Origin: Corynebacterium sp.
Lineage (GTDB): Bacteria; Actinomycetota; Actinomycetes; Mycobacteriales; Mycobacteriaceae
Length of the DNA: 64,000 nucleotides
NCBI RefSeq assembly: GCF_030532715.1
Contig: NZ_JAUNKO010000006.1
Location: 209,383-273,382 of the forward strand
Direction: 5' to 3'
Below are positions 18,949-27,096 of the stretch, piece after piece (the first letter of the stretch is position 1; each line of letters begins with the position of its first letter). The notes beneath the pieces are model-generated. The model did no database searches. It had not been told where the DNA came from and saw nothing but the letters and a program-made list of their open reading frames with translations. Position numbers and translations under genes: made by a program.

Positions 18949-19412
18949 ACCGGCCGGAAAAGCTCAACAGATTAGAAAAACTTGGAATCAAACTTCCGGC
19001 CGTGGCGGCACCAGTCGCATCCTATGTGCCGGCGGTCCGCGTGGGCAATCAAGTGTGGACTTCGGGCCAGCTGCCATTCGTGGATGGGAAATTACCTGCG
19101 GTTGGCAAAGTAGGCGACAAGATCTCGGTTGAAAAAGCCGCAGAGTACGCACAAATCGCGGTAATGAACGCGTTAGCGGCCGTGCATGCGTTGGTGGGCA
19201 TTGAAAAAGTCACCCGCGTGCTGAAGATCACTGGCTATGTTGCCTCTGCGGAGGGTTTTATTAATCAACCGGCGGTGATCAACGGAGCGTCGAATATAAT
19301 CGGCGAGATTTTCGGTGAAGCTGGGGCGCATGCGAGGTCTGCAATTGGGGTATCTGAGCTGCCCCTAGGATCCCCCGTAGAGGTCGAGGTGATAGTAGAA
19401 ATCACCGACTAA
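18945..19412 (+). CDS. RidA/YjgF family protein
   Basis: 155-aa member of the RidA family, which in studied cases hydrolyses reactive enamine/imine intermediates of amino acid metabolism. Visible are VGNQVWTSGQLPFVDG near the start and LGSPVEVEVIVEI at the end. The canonical C-terminal Arg of deaminating RidA (PRDALVE-like) is not seen here, so this belongs to the divergent actinobacterial subgroup and deaminase activity is not assured. GTG start in a 4-bp overlap with the small gene upstream. Confidence 0.88.
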   Translation: MNRPEKLNRLEKLGIKLPAVAAPVASYVPAVRVGNQVWTSGQLPFVDGKLPAVGKVGDKISVEKAAEYAQIAVMNALAAVHALVGIEKVTRVLKITGYVASAEGFINQPAVINGASNIIGEIFGEAGAHARSAIGVSELPLGSPVEVEVIVEITD

Positions 19413-19449
19413 TCGTCGGATGCGACTTCAGGGGTCTAAACTAACAAGC

Positions 19450-20265
19450 ATGGAGCATCCTGCTTACAGCCAACTGCGTCCAGTGACGCCATCAGCTGCC
19501 GTCGTATTGTGCCCCAATCCGGGGTATGCCTCACTCGAAGGAACGAACTCTTGGGTGATTCGCGCCCCGGGAGATCCTCGTAGCATTGTGATTGACCCTG
19601 GCCCCGAAGAAGAAGGCCACCTCAATGTATTGAACGCCCGTGCGGAAGAAGTGGCGTTGGTGTTGCTGACCCACCGTCACCACGATCATGCTGACTCCGC
19701 GATGCGGTTTCGGCAGCTGACTGGTGCGCCGGTGCGTGGTTGGCACCCCGCCTATTGCCGTGGGGCGGAAAAACTGGAAGATGGAGAAATCATTCAGGTT
19801 GAAGGTGTCACCCCGCAGATTGAGGTCGTGCATACCCCCGGCCACACTGCGGACTCGGTGTGCTTTTTCATCTGGAGTGGGGAGCCAGGAAACTCCACCC
19901 TTGAGGGCATTGTCACCGGTGACACGATCGCGGGCCGCCATACCACGATGATTTCGGAAACCGACGGCGATTTGGGCCAATATGTGGAAACCTTGCACAT
20001 GCTGGAAAAGCGCGGCAAGGATGTTGCTTTGCTGCCGGCGCACGGCCCCGACCACCCTGATTTGTCCGTGCTGGCCCGAAAGTACATTGATCGCCGGGAA
20101 CAGCGACTTGCCCAAGTGAAGCAAGCCCGCGAGAAGCTCGGGAAAGACGCAACACTCAAGCAGATCGTGGACGAGATCTATACGGATGTGGATCCAGTGT
20201 TGCGCGGTGCCGCGGAGCAATCCACGCGAGTGACTGTCCGCTACCTTGACGAGATTGGTGAGTAA
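19450..20265 (+). CDS. MBL-fold metal-dependent hydrolase
   Basis: 271-aa metallo-beta-lactamase-fold hydrolase of the LACTB2/glyoxalase II-like type. The metal motif is THRHHDHAD (His75, His77, Asp79, His80), followed by the HTPGHTADS segment, the GDTIAG loop and PAHGPD near residue 196. The substrate is unknown. TAAACT (19437-19442) lies 7 bp before the ATG and no ribosome binding site is present, so it is likely leaderless. It ends at a hairpin terminator facing glxR. Confidence 0.9.
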   Translation: MEHPAYSQLRPVTPSAAVVLCPNPGYASLEGTNSWVIRAPGDPRSIVIDPGPEEEGHLNVLNARAEEVALVLLTHRHHDHADSAMRFRQLTGAPVRGWHPAYCRGAEKLEDGEIIQVEGVTPQIEVVHTPGHTADSVCFFIWSGEPGNSTLEGIVTGDTIAGRHTTMISETDGDLGQYVETLHMLEKRGKDVALLPAHGPDHPDLSVLARKYIDRREQRLAQVKQAREKLGKDATLKQIVDEIYTDVDPVLRGAAEQSTRVTVRYLDEIGE

Positions 20266-20282
20266 CTTTCAACCTCGCGTTG

Positions 20283-20332
20283 CGCACACAAAGCCCGCTC
20301 GGCGTATTGCCGGGCGGGTTCTTGCGTGTGCG
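20283..20332. terminator. Imperfect long hairpin between MBL gene and glxR
   Basis: The two convergent genes are separated by a long imperfect inverted repeat: CGCACAC near 20283 pairs with GTGTGCG near 20326, and GCCCGCTCGGC with GCCGGGCGGGT inside. It may end transcription in both directions. Confidence 0.55.
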
Positions 20333-20387
20333 GAAGGATAAGGGGCCGCGGTGCTGGACGGCGAAAAGTCGAGCAGCGCGGCGTCGA

Positions 20388-21071
20388 TTAGCGGGCGCGG
20401 CGGGCGAGGTGTTCCGTATCCACGATGAGTACGGACTTGCCTTCGAGCCGGATCCACCCGCGGTGAGCGAAGGTTGCGAGGGCTTTGTTGACCGTTTCCC
20501 GGGAAGCGCCAACCAACTGCGCAATCTCTTCTTGGGTGAGGTCGTGGTTCACACGCAGCGCGCCTCCCTCTTGGGTGCCGAAACGGTTGGCAAGCTGCAG
20601 CAACGTCTTGGCTACGCGGCCGGGAACGTCGGTGAAAATCAAATCCGCCAGGGAAGCGTTCGTGCGGCGCAGGCGGCGGGCGAGCACCCGCAAAAGCTGC
20701 TCCGAAATCTCCGGGTGGTCGGCGATCCACTTCCGTAGCATCTCCGAGTTCATCGTCGCCGCTTGCACCTCGGTCACACAGACGGCGGACGAAGTGCGCG
20801 GGCCGGGATCGAAAATGGAAAGCTCGCCAAACATGTCGGACGGGCCCATCACCGTCAGCAGGTTCTCGCGGCCGTCCGTGGAATGGCGCGCAAGCTTTAC
20901 CTTACCTGCGGTAATGATGTACAGGCGGTCGCCTGGCTCGCCTTCCTCAAAGATGGTTGTTCCGCGGGGGAAGCGTACCGTCTCTAAATCTTGAATGAGG
21001 TTACCGACGGCGACGGGGTCAACACCTTGAAAAATTCCAGCGCGGGACAGGATTTCCTGTACAGCATCCAC
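20388..21071 (-). CDS. glxR: CRP/FNR-family cAMP-responsive global regulator GlxR
   Basis: 227-aa global regulator of carbon metabolism. The N-terminal cyclic-nucleotide domain has [20 protein letters not shown] and [18 protein letters not shown] (the phosphate-binding cassette). The C-terminal helix-turn-helix is in [20 protein letters not shown]. The GTG start at 21071 follows AAGGAGA. The adenylate cyclase at 39234-40736 could supply its cAMP, and a GlxR-like site precedes sdhC in this window. The M. tuberculosis counterpart is Crp (Rv3676), also near nth and marP. Confidence 0.97.
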   Translation of the reverse strand: MDAVQEILSRAGIFQGVDPVAVGNLIQDLETVRFPRGTTIFEEGEPGDRLYIITAGKVKLARHSTDGRENLLTVMGPSDMFGELSIFDPGPRTSSAVCVTEVQAATMNSEMLRKWIADHPEISEQLLRVLARRLRRTNASLADLIFTDVPGRVAKTLLQLANRFGTQEGGALRVNHDLTQEEIAQLVGASRETVNKALATFAHRGWIRLEGKSVLIVDTEHLARRAR

Positions 21072-21162
21072 TCGTATTCTCCTTGATTAGATCACTAAGG
21101 TGACGGCTCATACTCCGCCGGATCGTCGCGCCCCTTTCTGGGTGAGGAGGAGTCTCTGCGTG

Positions 21163-21372
21163 TCACCGGCTCTTCGTTTCCTCCTTCGCGGAGAAAACTT
21201 TACTAAGATCACACTCTACTATGTGCTTGATCACTACGGCGGTTAAATCGCTCTGGCTCCACTGCTGCGCCCCGTTACGCCACGGCAACACCGCAGCGAC
21301 CACGAAGGCAATGACGAGGGGTTTCGGTAATTCCGGCAGTTGCGCAAACCGATGAGGGATTTTTAACGCCAC
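21163..21372 (-). CDS. Possible small membrane protein upstream of glxR
   Basis: A 69-codon frame with one hydrophobic segment (PKPLVIAFVVAAVLPW) and a charged C-terminus. It starts at GTG 21372; a TTG at 21396 is an alternative. No clear ribosome binding site or -10 element supports either start, so the call rests on the helix-like composition and on an otherwise empty gap before glxR on the same strand. Confidence 0.4.
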   Translation of the reverse strand: MALKIPHRFAQLPELPKPLVIAFVVAAVLPWRNGAQQWSQSDLTAVVIKHIVECDLSKVFSAKEETKSR

Positions 21373-21531
21373 ATGAAAGAAAACCCGGCCCCCCAACCGT
21401 AGTTGTGTTCGAACACTGGCAGGATGGGGTGAACCGGGTTTGCGTTGGGGTGTATGCAGTGTGGGTCCCCGCTGGCCGTCGCTAGTTGCCGGGCGGCGGG
21501 GATGGGGTACTTCACGCCCCTGTGCGAGGTG

Positions 21532-21648
21532 TTAGACCTCGACGGGCACTTCCTGTGGTTTGCGGGTGCAGAAGGACTCGAATCGTTCCATTTGGATGGC
21601 GAATACGGCGAAGAGTACTGGGGCAAGAAGTGAGAGCGCTGCTGTCAT
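21532..21648 (-). CDS. Possible 38-aa single-helix membrane protein
   Basis: A short frame divergent from nth. The product begins with a hydrophobic helix ([17 protein letters not shown]) followed by a polar tail with one Cys and KPQEVPVEV. The ATG at 21648 has AGGA about 8-9 bp ahead. The plausible helix-plus-tail layout and the ribosome binding site make it more likely than chance, but it is unproven. Two alternative frames cross the same DNA and look less protein-like. Confidence 0.38.
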   Translation of the reverse strand: MTAALSLLAPVLFAVFAIQMERFESFCTRKPQEVPVEV

Positions 21649-21694
21649 AGTGCTAATCCTAGTCCTTTTTTGGGTTCCTATTACAGTTACGGGT

Positions 21695-22450
21695 ATGGCT
21701 GAGCGCAAGAAAACGAGGCATGAAACCAGGCTTGGGAAGGTTCGCCGGGCACGACGGATCAACCGAGCGTTGGCGGTAGGTTTCCCTGATGCGCACTGCG
21801 AATTGGATTTTTCGAGCGCTCTACAGCTTACCGTAGCAACTGTGCTAAGTGCCCAATGTACCGACGTTCGCGTGAATCAGGTCACACCCGCGTTGTTTGC
21901 TCGGTATCCGACCGCGTCGGACTACGCGTTCGCGGACCCAGCGGAGCTTGAGGAACTCATTCGTCCGACGGGTTTCTACCGGGCAAAGGCCAAAAATCTC
22001 ATCGGGCTAGGCAAAAAACTTCACCAGGATTTCCAGGGTGAGGTGCCGCGCACCATCGAGGAGCTCATTACCCTACCGGGGGTAGGCAGGAAGACGGCGA
22101 ACGTGGTGCTGGGCAACGCGTTCGGCGTACCGGGGTTGACCGTGGATACGCATTTCGGGCGGATCGTGCGCCGCCTGGAGCTTACCCAGCAGCAAGACCC
22201 CGTTGCCGTGGAACGTGAGATCGGCGAGTTGATTGAACGTAAGGAATGGACCCTGTTTTCGCACCGCGTGATTTTCCTTGGGCGGCGCGTGTGTCATAGC
22301 CGACGGGCGGCGTGTGGCGCGTGTTTCATTGCGAAGGATTGTCCTTCATTCGGCTACGCTGGTCCCGCTGACCCCTTCACCGCCGCCAAGCTGATCACGA
22401 GCGACGATAGGGAACATTTGTTGGATTTGGCCGGAGTGGAGCTGGCGTAA
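21695..22450 (+). CDS. nth: Endonuclease III
   Basis: Base-excision repair DNA glycosylase/AP lyase for oxidised pyrimidines, 251 aa. The helix-hairpin-helix [14 protein letters not shown] carries the catalytic Lys133, and Asp151 is in LTVDTHFGR. The 4Fe-4S cluster cysteines are 200, 207, 210 and 216 in C-X6-C-X2-C-X5-C spacing. TACAGT (21682-21687) lies 7 bp before the ATG, suggesting a leaderless mRNA; a longer frame upstream is not used. It heads the nth-tlpA-nudix-marP operon seen in mycobacteria. Confidence 0.96.
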   Translation: MAERKKTRHETRLGKVRRARRINRALAVGFPDAHCELDFSSALQLTVATVLSAQCTDVRVNQVTPALFARYPTASDYAFADPAELEELIRPTGFYRAKAKNLIGLGKKLHQDFQGEVPRTIEELITLPGVGRKTANVVLGNAFGVPGLTVDTHFGRIVRRLELTQQQDPVAVEREIGELIERKEWTLFSHRVIFLGRRVCHSRRAACGACFIAKDCPSFGYAGPADPFTAAKLITSDDREHLLDLAGVELA

Positions 22451-22467
22451 GGAGCTGGAGTAAAACG

Positions 22468-23019
22468 ATGCCGCAAAGCGCAAAGTGGTCCATCGTGGGT
22501 GCCGTGCTTCTCACCGTGTGCGTATTGGGGGCGGTCCCGTTGATGTTGCGCGCGGTGGATCCGGTGCCGCAGCCGGAGGAACCTACGCAGCAGGTTGTGG
22601 TCGCGTCCCGCCCGGATTGCGCGGGCGATTTTCCGGTGGACCTACCCTGCCTCGGCGGCCAGCGGGTCGAAGCCGCGCCGAAACCCACCGTGGTCAATGT
22701 TTGGGCTTGGTGGTGCGAGCCCTGCCGTAAGGAATTACCTGTGGTTGCGGAGTTCGCCAGCACCCACCCGGAGTACCGGGTTGTGGGGGTGCACGCGGAC
22801 GCGCAGGCGGCGAACGGGGCCGCGTTCCTGGATGAGGTGGGCGTGGATACGCCGTCCTTCCAAGACGAGGCGGGGGCGTTCGCGGGTACGCTCGGGTTAC
22901 CTGGTGTAGTGCCGATCACCGTGGTGTTGCGCGCGGACGGTACTGTCGCCGCCGTATTACCGACCGTGTTTACTACCCCCGACGACCTTGAACGCGCAGT
23001 GCAGGAGGCACTTCGATGA
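22468..23019 (+). CDS. TlpA-like membrane-anchored thioredoxin
   Basis: 183-aa extracytoplasmic thiol-disulfide oxidoreductase. An N-terminal hydrophobic anchor (about 8-26) is followed by a thioredoxin domain with the active site WCEPC (Cys83, Cys86) and the cis-Pro loop VVPITVVL. Two further cysteines (51 and 61) lie before the domain and may form a structural disulfide. GGAG lies before the ATG, and the 3' end overlaps the Nudix gene by 4 bp. It corresponds to Rv3673c. Confidence 0.9.
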   Translation: MPQSAKWSIVGAVLLTVCVLGAVPLMLRAVDPVPQPEEPTQQVVVASRPDCAGDFPVDLPCLGGQRVEAAPKPTVVNVWAWWCEPCRKELPVVAEFASTHPEYRVVGVHADAQAANGAAFLDEVGVDTPSFQDEAGAFAGTLGLPGVVPITVVLRADGTVAAVLPTVFTTPDDLERAVQEALR

Positions 23020-23738
23020 CCGACATACCTGGGCTCAACACCGAGTTGCGTCCAGAAAAAGCCCCGGTATGGATGCGCAAACTGGTGGATAATGTGCATG
23101 CCGGCAACTTCCACAGTGTCCTTGGCGATCGGCACCGCGCCCTCGCCAGTGACCGTGGGAGGCAAGCCGCTGTACTGATGCTGTTTGCCGGCACCGAAAC
23201 TTCCGCAACCTTGCCTAACGACGCCGCGGTGTTGCTCACCCACCGCTCCCCACTCTTGCGGTCTCACTCTGGGCAGGTGGCGTTCCCTGGTGGCAGGTTG
23301 GACGCCGAAGATATCAACCCGGTGGACTGCGCATTGCGGGAAGCCTGGGAAGAAACAGGGTTGGATCGGCGTAGCGTCACCCCGCTGGCCCAATTGGAAG
23401 AAGTGCATATTCGGGCCACCGGCTACCCGGTGCACCCCGTGGTGGGGCACTGGCATACCCGCACGCCCGTGGGTGTGGTCCGCCCCGAAGAAGCCGATGA
23501 AGTGTTTGACGTCCCAGTGCTGAGCCTCATCGACCCCAGCAACCGATTGTCGGTGGGCTGGGGCTCATGGAGCGGCCCTGCCTTCCGCGTCAACGACTAT
23601 GTGATCTGGGGTTTTACCGGTGGGTTGCTCGCGGCGGCGTTGCACCAAGCCGGGTGGGAAGAACCCTGGGACCGCGACAACGTGCAGGATCTGCGCGAAA
23701 CCCTTGCGAAATCCCGAAACAACGAGAGGATCCTGTAG
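23016..23738 (+). CDS. Nudix hydrolase, CoA-pyrophosphatase type
   Basis: 240-aa Nudix enzyme. The Nudix box runs from GGRLDAEDINPVDCALREAWEETGL with the expected G, REAWEE and G positions. The preceding LRSHSGQVAFPGG is typical of the CoA pyrophosphatase (NudL/UPF0035) subgroup, so hydrolysis of CoA or a related dinucleotide is likely but not shown. One base separates it from the MarP-like gene. Confidence 0.9.
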   Translation: MTDIPGLNTELRPEKAPVWMRKLVDNVHAGNFHSVLGDRHRALASDRGRQAAVLMLFAGTETSATLPNDAAVLLTHRSPLLRSHSGQVAFPGGRLDAEDINPVDCALREAWEETGLDRRSVTPLAQLEEVHIRATGYPVHPVVGHWHTRTPVGVVRPEEADEVFDVPVLSLIDPSNRLSVGWGSWSGPAFRVNDYVIWGFTGGLLAAALHQAGWEEPWDRDNVQDLRETLAKSRNNERIL

Positions 23739-24920
23739 ATGGTTGTGGACATCGTCATCGTTGTCTTTGTGATTCTGGCAATCTTCGGAGGCTGGCGGCA
23801 AGGCGCGATTACCTCAGTGTTGAGCACCGTTGGGGTAATCGCCGGGTTGATCATCGGCGCCGCCATCGCGCCGTTTGCCATGGGCTACACCAACCACACC
23901 GCACTTCGATTCCTGCTGGCCATTGGCATCATGGTGTTCTTCCTCGGAATGGGCAACCTCGTCGGCGGCATCGCCGGCAGTGCGCTGCGCGACAGCATGC
24001 CGTTGAAGATTGTCCAGCGCGTGGATTCCGCCGTGGGTTCCGTCTTTCAAGCGCTGGCCACGCTCGTGGTGGTGTGGCTGCTAGCAATTCCACTGGCCAC
24101 CAGCGCCCCAGAAGGCGTGGCCAGTGCCATCCGCAGCTCCAAAACCCTCTCCGCAGTGGATCGGTTTACCCCCAGCATCCTCGATAGTCTGCCCGCGCGT
24201 ATTTCCGCCATGCTCACTGACACCGGGCTGCCGCCACTGATTTCCCCGTTTAACCAATCGATGGGCGTGGAGGTGGAAGCCCCGGCCATCCACGTAGAAA
24301 ACGTGGCGCTGGTGGAGTCTCTGCGGCCGAGCGTGATCCACGTGATGGCCGACGCTACCCAGTGCAGCCGCAGGCTTATGGGGTCCGGTTTTGTCGCCGC
24401 CGATGACTACGTGGTAACGAACGCGCACGTGGTTGCGGGTTCGGACACCGTCCGGCTGGACACAGTGATCGGCGTGCGTATCGCCGAGGTTGTTTACTTC
24501 GACCCCGCCGAAGACATCGCCGTGCTGCACAGTGAGGGCCTCGGCTTGAAACCCCTACAGTGGTCCGCGGCCGCTGCGGAAACCGGCCAAGATAGCATCG
24601 TTATGGGTTTCCCCGAATCCGGCCCCTTCGAAGCGGCACCCGCCCGCGTGCGGGAAGAAATCACCGTGAACGGGCCCAACATCTACGCCTCCGGCATGAC
24701 GCAACGCCAAGCGTACACCGTGCGCGGTAGCATCCGGCAGGGCAATTCCGGCGGCCCAATGGTGGACCTTGACGGCAACGTGCTGGGCGTGGTGTTCGGC
24801 GCCGCCATCGACGACACCGACACCGGGTACGTGCTCACCAGCCAAGAGGTGCGCAACAAGATCGGGCCCATTGAGCAGCTCACCCAGCAGGTAGACACTC
24901 AGGGCTGCGTGGCCAAGTAG
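23739..24920 (+). CDS. MarP-like membrane serine protease
   Basis: 393-aa periplasmic protease. The first 125 residues hold four membrane helices of the CvpA (colicin V production) type. The trypsin-like domain has His230 (TNAHVVAG), Asp259 (PAEDIAVL) and Ser337 (QGNSGGP). Cys209 and Cys390 match the positions of the disulfide that regulates MarP (Rv3671c) of M. tuberculosis, which helps the cell survive acid and oxidative stress. The co-encoded thioredoxin could act on that disulfide (inference). The 3' end overlaps the convergent hydrolase gene by 22 bp. Confidence 0.93.
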   Translation: MVVDIVIVVFVILAIFGGWRQGAITSVLSTVGVIAGLIIGAAIAPFAMGYTNHTALRFLLAIGIMVFFLGMGNLVGGIAGSALRDSMPLKIVQRVDSAVGSVFQALATLVVVWLLAIPLATSAPEGVASAIRSSKTLSAVDRFTPSILDSLPARISAMLTDTGLPPLISPFNQSMGVEVEAPAIHVENVALVESLRPSVIHVMADATQCSRRLMGSGFVAADDYVVTNAHVVAGSDTVRLDTVIGVRIAEVVYFDPAEDIAVLHSEGLGLKPLQWSAAAAETGQDSIVMGFPESGPFEAAPARVREEITVNGPNIYASGMTQRQAYTVRGSIRQGNSGGPMVDLDGNVLGVVFGAAIDDTDTGYVLTSQEVRNKIGPIEQLTQQVDTQGCVAK

Positions 24921-25771
24921 CGCAGAATTACCGCCACAAACTCCGCCGGGTCTTCCACCTGGGGGAGTTGCGTGGTGTGGGGGAACGCGCCGGGGATGCT
25001 GAGGGAGGAGACGGTGCCCGTGGTTCGGGTCGCGGCGCGGCGCAACAGGTGCCGCCAACGCGGCTGTGCGTTGTGCATGATCAACACCGGCGCCTGTGCT
25101 TTCGCCGCAAACCACGAGGCGGGCACCCACGTGTGAACCAGTCGCCCCGTTTTCAGCGTAATGCGGCGGGATCTTTTCATGCCCGCAGACAGCGCGCACA
25201 GGCGCTGATACTCCGCAACCCGAGCCTCGTGCTCGGGGCTTGCGTGCTTGAATGTTGGGGAGCCCAGAGCCCGGCCCAGCGTCATTTCAGCTGGCCAGCG
25301 CAGCAATTCTTGGGTGTACAACCACGGGCGGGCGGCGATCGCACGCCGGAGCTCCGTGGGGTGGATTGCGTTGATCGTGATCAGCGCGCGTACTCGCTGC
25401 GGGCGACTTGCGGCCAGCACCCAGCCGATCGCGCCGCCGACTTCGTGGCCCACAATCACCGCGTCATCGTGGCCAAGTGAGCGGATTGTGCCAGCAAGGT
25501 CACCGACGGCGTGGCGGATTTCGTAGCCGCTGGGTGGCCGATCCGATAGCCCGTAGCCGCGCAGTGACACCGCGCATGCGTGATAGCCAGCGTTGGCCAG
25601 CGGCTGTAACACGTGCTGGTATTCGAACCAGCCGCCGCGGGATCCGTGGAGGAACAAGATCAGCGGCGAGCTGGGGTTTCCGCAGCTTACGGCATGCAAA
25701 CGAAGGCCCCTTGTGTGCACGTACGTGTGCTCGTAGGGGCCCGGGATTGCGAGTTCGTTGGGGGAGACCAC
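24899..25771 (-). CDS. Alpha/beta hydrolase, EphE-like, with Glu at nucleophile position
   Basis: 290-aa protein of the epoxide-hydrolase branch of alpha/beta hydrolases. The oxyanion motif is FLHGSRGGW (His42-Gly43), with SLRGYGLSDRP further on. The nucleophile elbow reads VGHEVGG, with Glu110 (codon GAA) where active epoxide hydrolases have Asp. A C-terminal His is present in GAFPHTTQ (about 266). By position next to marP it matches ephE (Rv3670). The substitution makes epoxide hydrolysis doubtful. The GTG start at 25771 has no convincing ribosome binding site. Confidence 0.85.
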   Translation of the reverse strand: MVSPNELAIPGPYEHTYVHTRGLRLHAVSCGNPSSPLILFLHGSRGGWFEYQHVLQPLANAGYHACAVSLRGYGLSDRPPSGYEIRHAVGDLAGTIRSLGHDDAVIVGHEVGGAIGWVLAASRPQRVRALITINAIHPTELRRAIAARPWLYTQELLRWPAEMTLGRALGSPTFKHASPEHEARVAEYQRLCALSAGMKRSRRITLKTGRLVHTWVPASWFAAKAQAPVLIMHNAQPRWRHLLRRAATRTTGTVSSLSIPGAFPHTTQLPQVEDPAEFVAVILRYLATQP

Positions 25772-25801
25772 GCGGAAAACCTGTGGGGTGCCGAGGGGCT
25801 C

Positions 25802-26299
25802 CTAGCTATACATGCCGGGGGTGCGCGATTCGATGGCGCGTTGATTATCCTTGCTGATCAGGCCCTTGAGTTCGGTGACTGATTCAATGGTCTTCTTCGG
25901 CGGACCAATCTTCTTGACCTTCCTAAAACCGATGAATGCGAGCACCGCCGCAATCACCACCATCACCAAAAAGACGATAAGGAACGCCGCCCAACGCTGC
26001 AGCCAAATGCTGAGCAACTCGGCGAGGAAGAAGAAAAAGAAGAACGAACTGTACAGAGCAACGGTGCCCGCCACGCCAAACAGACCGCCACCAACGGCGC
26101 CTTTCTTGGCTTCCTGCGTAATTTCAGCCTTGGCAAGTTCAAGCTCCGCGCGGAACAAACTGGACATTTGCGCGGTGGCGTCGCTGACTAAGGTGCCTAG
26201 CGAACCGATGCGAGCGTCAGCGTCCGAGAGCGGTATTTCATTGACGCGCGGTTGAAATGACTCGGAGCCGTCGGTGTATAGGCCGGGGTTCGTGCTCAC
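25802..26299 (-). CDS. Holin-X-like (phage_holin_3_6 type) membrane protein
   Basis: 165-aa protein with two membrane helices in the middle (about 70-95 and 100-125). The helical segment before them (SSLFRAELELAKAEITQEAKKGAVGGG) is typical of the actinobacterial holin superfamily III/DUF1469. Despite the name the family is chromosomal and its role is unknown. The first helix contains six Phe in a row. It is upstream of and collinear with the EphE-like gene, as in mycobacteria (Rv3669). Confidence 0.85.
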   Translation of the reverse strand: MSTNPGLYTDGSESFQPRVNEIPLSDADARIGSLGTLVSDATAQMSSLFRAELELAKAEITQEAKKGAVGGGLFGVAGTVALYSSFFFFFFLAELLSIWLQRWAAFLIVFLVMVVIAAVLAFIGFRKVKKIGPPKKTIESVTELKGLISKDNQRAIESRTPGMYS

Positions 26300-26409
26300 G
26301 GTTGCGTTCCTCCAGAATTCTGTTCAAACAGTCACGTCTTATCGTGCCACGTTTGCCAGCTTCTCGCATGTTGATGAGGTGACAGCAGTGACGTTTTAAG
26401 GTAACAGGT

Positions 26410-27096
26410 ATGGATCCTCTCACCCCCCTGCTGGAAGACGCCGAGCTAGCTGCACGGTTGCTCAACGCGTCAAAGGCGATTGGGGCTGTGCATCGTCGGC
26501 CCGTGAACTTGCGCCGCGCGGAGGTGACCGGCTCGGAGTCTGTGCTGCGGGGTGCCATCACTACCGCCCGCATGTGGGGGATAGACCAGGTTCAGTCTAT
26601 TGACGCCTATGCCATGCTCGCCCCCAGCGCCGCCGAAGCTACCGCCCGAACGTTTCAGCGCGCACCCTCGCAAATCTTGGCACGCCTCGACGTGGTGTTC
26701 GGCGGACCGGGGGTACCGCGTGACCCAGCCCGCTTAGCGACGCTCGCGCAACTCATCGTCAACCGCAACGTTCATCCGGGGTTGCTGGTTGGGGTGGTAC
26801 ACGCCGAGCTGGCTGCGCGAAACATGTTCGGCGAACGAAGCGGGCCAATCGCCTGGACCGCTGCGCGTCTTGCGGCCCGGTTGAGTTGGGACCCGCGTGG
26901 GCTCTGCGTGCCGGAACCCTATTGGTTTCGTCACCGCCACGACTACAACGCAGCGCTTTCGGCGTACCCCCAACACCCGAATGAGTTTTTGCGTATGCAT
27001 GCGCGGGCATGGATTGCCGGCGCGGAAGAGGCGAACGGGATTGCGTTAGCGGCGTCGCCAAGCAAAAGCGGCGAGGCCAACGACGGCCAGCACTAG
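26410..27096 (+). CDS. Conserved actinobacterial protein (Rv3662c-like), possible degenerate Fic fold
   Basis: 228-aa soluble protein of unknown function. By position, convergent with the SerB-like phosphatase, it corresponds to Rv3662c of M. tuberculosis. The segment NMFGERSGPIAWTAARL has the spacing of a Fic motif (HxFxD/EGNGRxxR) but lacks its His and Arg; this resemblance is my observation. TAAGGT (26397-26402) lies 7 bp before the ATG, so it is probably leaderless. The last 51 bp overlap the convergent gene, a long overlap that suggests one of the two annotated C-termini is under relaxed constraint. Confidence 0.75.
   Translation: MDPLTPLLEDAELAARLLNASKAIGAVHRRPVNLRRAEVTGSESVLRGAITTARMWGIDQVQSIDAYAMLAPSAAEATARTFQRAPSQILARLDVVFGGPGVPRDPARLATLAQLIVNRNVHPGLLVGVVHAELAARNMFGERSGPIAWTAARLAARLSWDPRGLCVPEPYWFRHRHDYNAALSAYPQHPNEFLRMHARAWIAGAEEANGIALAASPSKSGEANDGQH

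Noticed and set aside
21060-21260. TGTGA/TCACA-like half sites upstream of glxR, as an autoregulatory GlxR site
   Set aside because: No pair in the required TGTGA-N6-TCACA arrangement was found; only single or reversed half sites.
25802-26299. Holin-like gene as a sign of prophage
   Set aside because: The family is chromosomal and conserved at this place in actinobacteria; no other phage genes are near.
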